A stretch of 5,511 bases of DNA from Candidatus Collierbacteria bacterium GW2011_GWB1_44_6 (lineage in GTDB: Bacteria > Patescibacteriota > Microgenomatia > UBA1400 > MFAQ01). Positions 5,421 to 5,511 of this stretch are shown piece by piece; position 1 is the first letter of the stretch; the number at the start of each line of letters is the position of its first letter. The position numbers were made by a program, and so were the translations under genes. The stretch spans positions 1 through 5,511 of the forward strand of contig LCJG01000063.1 of assembly GCA_000998025.1 (NCBI GenBank), given 5' to 3'. The notes under the pieces are model-generated. The model was not told the DNA's origin. It searched no databases and worked only from the letters and a program-made list of their open reading frames with translations.

Positions 5421-5511
5421 TTACGTCAGCACCTTGGCAACAAATTCAGTAGGCGTCTGTAAGTCTAAGCTTAAGTGTAAACGACGGTGATTGTAGTAGT
5501 TTAAGTACTTC
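5421..5511 (-). CDS. DDE (rve-type) transposase, C-terminal end, continues past window
   Basis: Reading leftward from the window edge, 29 codons and a TAA stop (5421-5423) give KYLNYYNHRRLHLSLDLQTP followed by TEFVAKVLT. The 'YYN..R.H..L...TP.EF' pattern is the conserved end of the integrase core region (rve_3) of IS3/IS481-type transposases. In these enzymes this helix follows the third catalytic acid, so that Glu and the rest of the core lie outside the window. IS3 and IS481 cannot be separated from this piece. The frame is intact in the visible part. The stop is 8 nt from the transporter stop on the opposite strand, with no obvious terminal inverted repeat in that gap. The gene may therefore be a remnant, an element whose end lies inside the transporter gene, or a resident gene. 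Confidence 0.75.
   Translation of the reverse strand, partial: KYLNYYNHRRLHLSLDLQTPTEFVAKVLT

Noticed and set aside
5416..5425. Palindrome CGTAATTACG between the transporter and transposase stops
   Set aside because: It is perfect but only 10 bp, AT-rich in the centre and without a T tract. It could be chance, and no second copy is visible in the window.

Overview
The window looks like a chromosomal stretch of a small-genome, moderately AT-rich bacterium. Several features fit Patescibacteria/CPR, possibly the Microgenomates side: a LAGLIDADG homing endonuclease beside a tRNA gene, short secreted proteins with Pro/Thr/Ser-rich linkers, very compact spacing, and almost no visible Shine-Dalgarno sequences. 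No rRNA or taxon-specific marker is present, so this placement is an inference from gene style. There is no sign of a phage module, CRISPR array or plasmid origin.

Left part (1-734, + strand): a class II tRNA-Leu(CAA), lacking only its first three bases because of the window edge, is followed after 2 nt by the ATG of an intact two-motif LAGLIDADG homing endonuclease gene. The only in-frame start lies directly behind the tRNA discriminator base, so normal tRNA 3' processing would release a near-leaderless mRNA. This gene meets the next one tail to tail, and the two stop codons share one CTAG palindrome.

Middle part (731-3336, - strand), in order of transcription: a metallo-beta-lactamase-fold hydrolase, the replicative helicase gene dnaB (8-nt overlap, probably translationally coupled), and a Mn-type superoxide dismutase that may have its own promoter in the 3' end of dnaB. 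The sod reading frame is broken by one missing base in a G run. Protein similarity is intact on both sides, so this is either a very recent mutation or a sequencing/assembly indel.

Right part (3416-5412, + strand): a divergent 79-nt intergenic region carries plausible promoters in both directions. The rightward operon encodes a membrane-anchored protein with one Ig-like beta domain, a secreted protein with two DUF5666-like beta repeats, and a ten-helix EamA/DMT transporter. The first two genes overlap by 4 nt (ATGA) and the third follows after 9 nt. The first two products probably sit on the outer face of the membrane.

Right edge (5421-5511, - strand): the C-terminal 29 residues of an rve-type DDE transposase run into the window. 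The stop is only 8 nt from the transporter stop, leaving almost no room for an insertion-sequence end. The best candidates for something undescribed are the tRNA/homing-endonuclease fusion transcript and the general use of leaderless or coupled translation starts.
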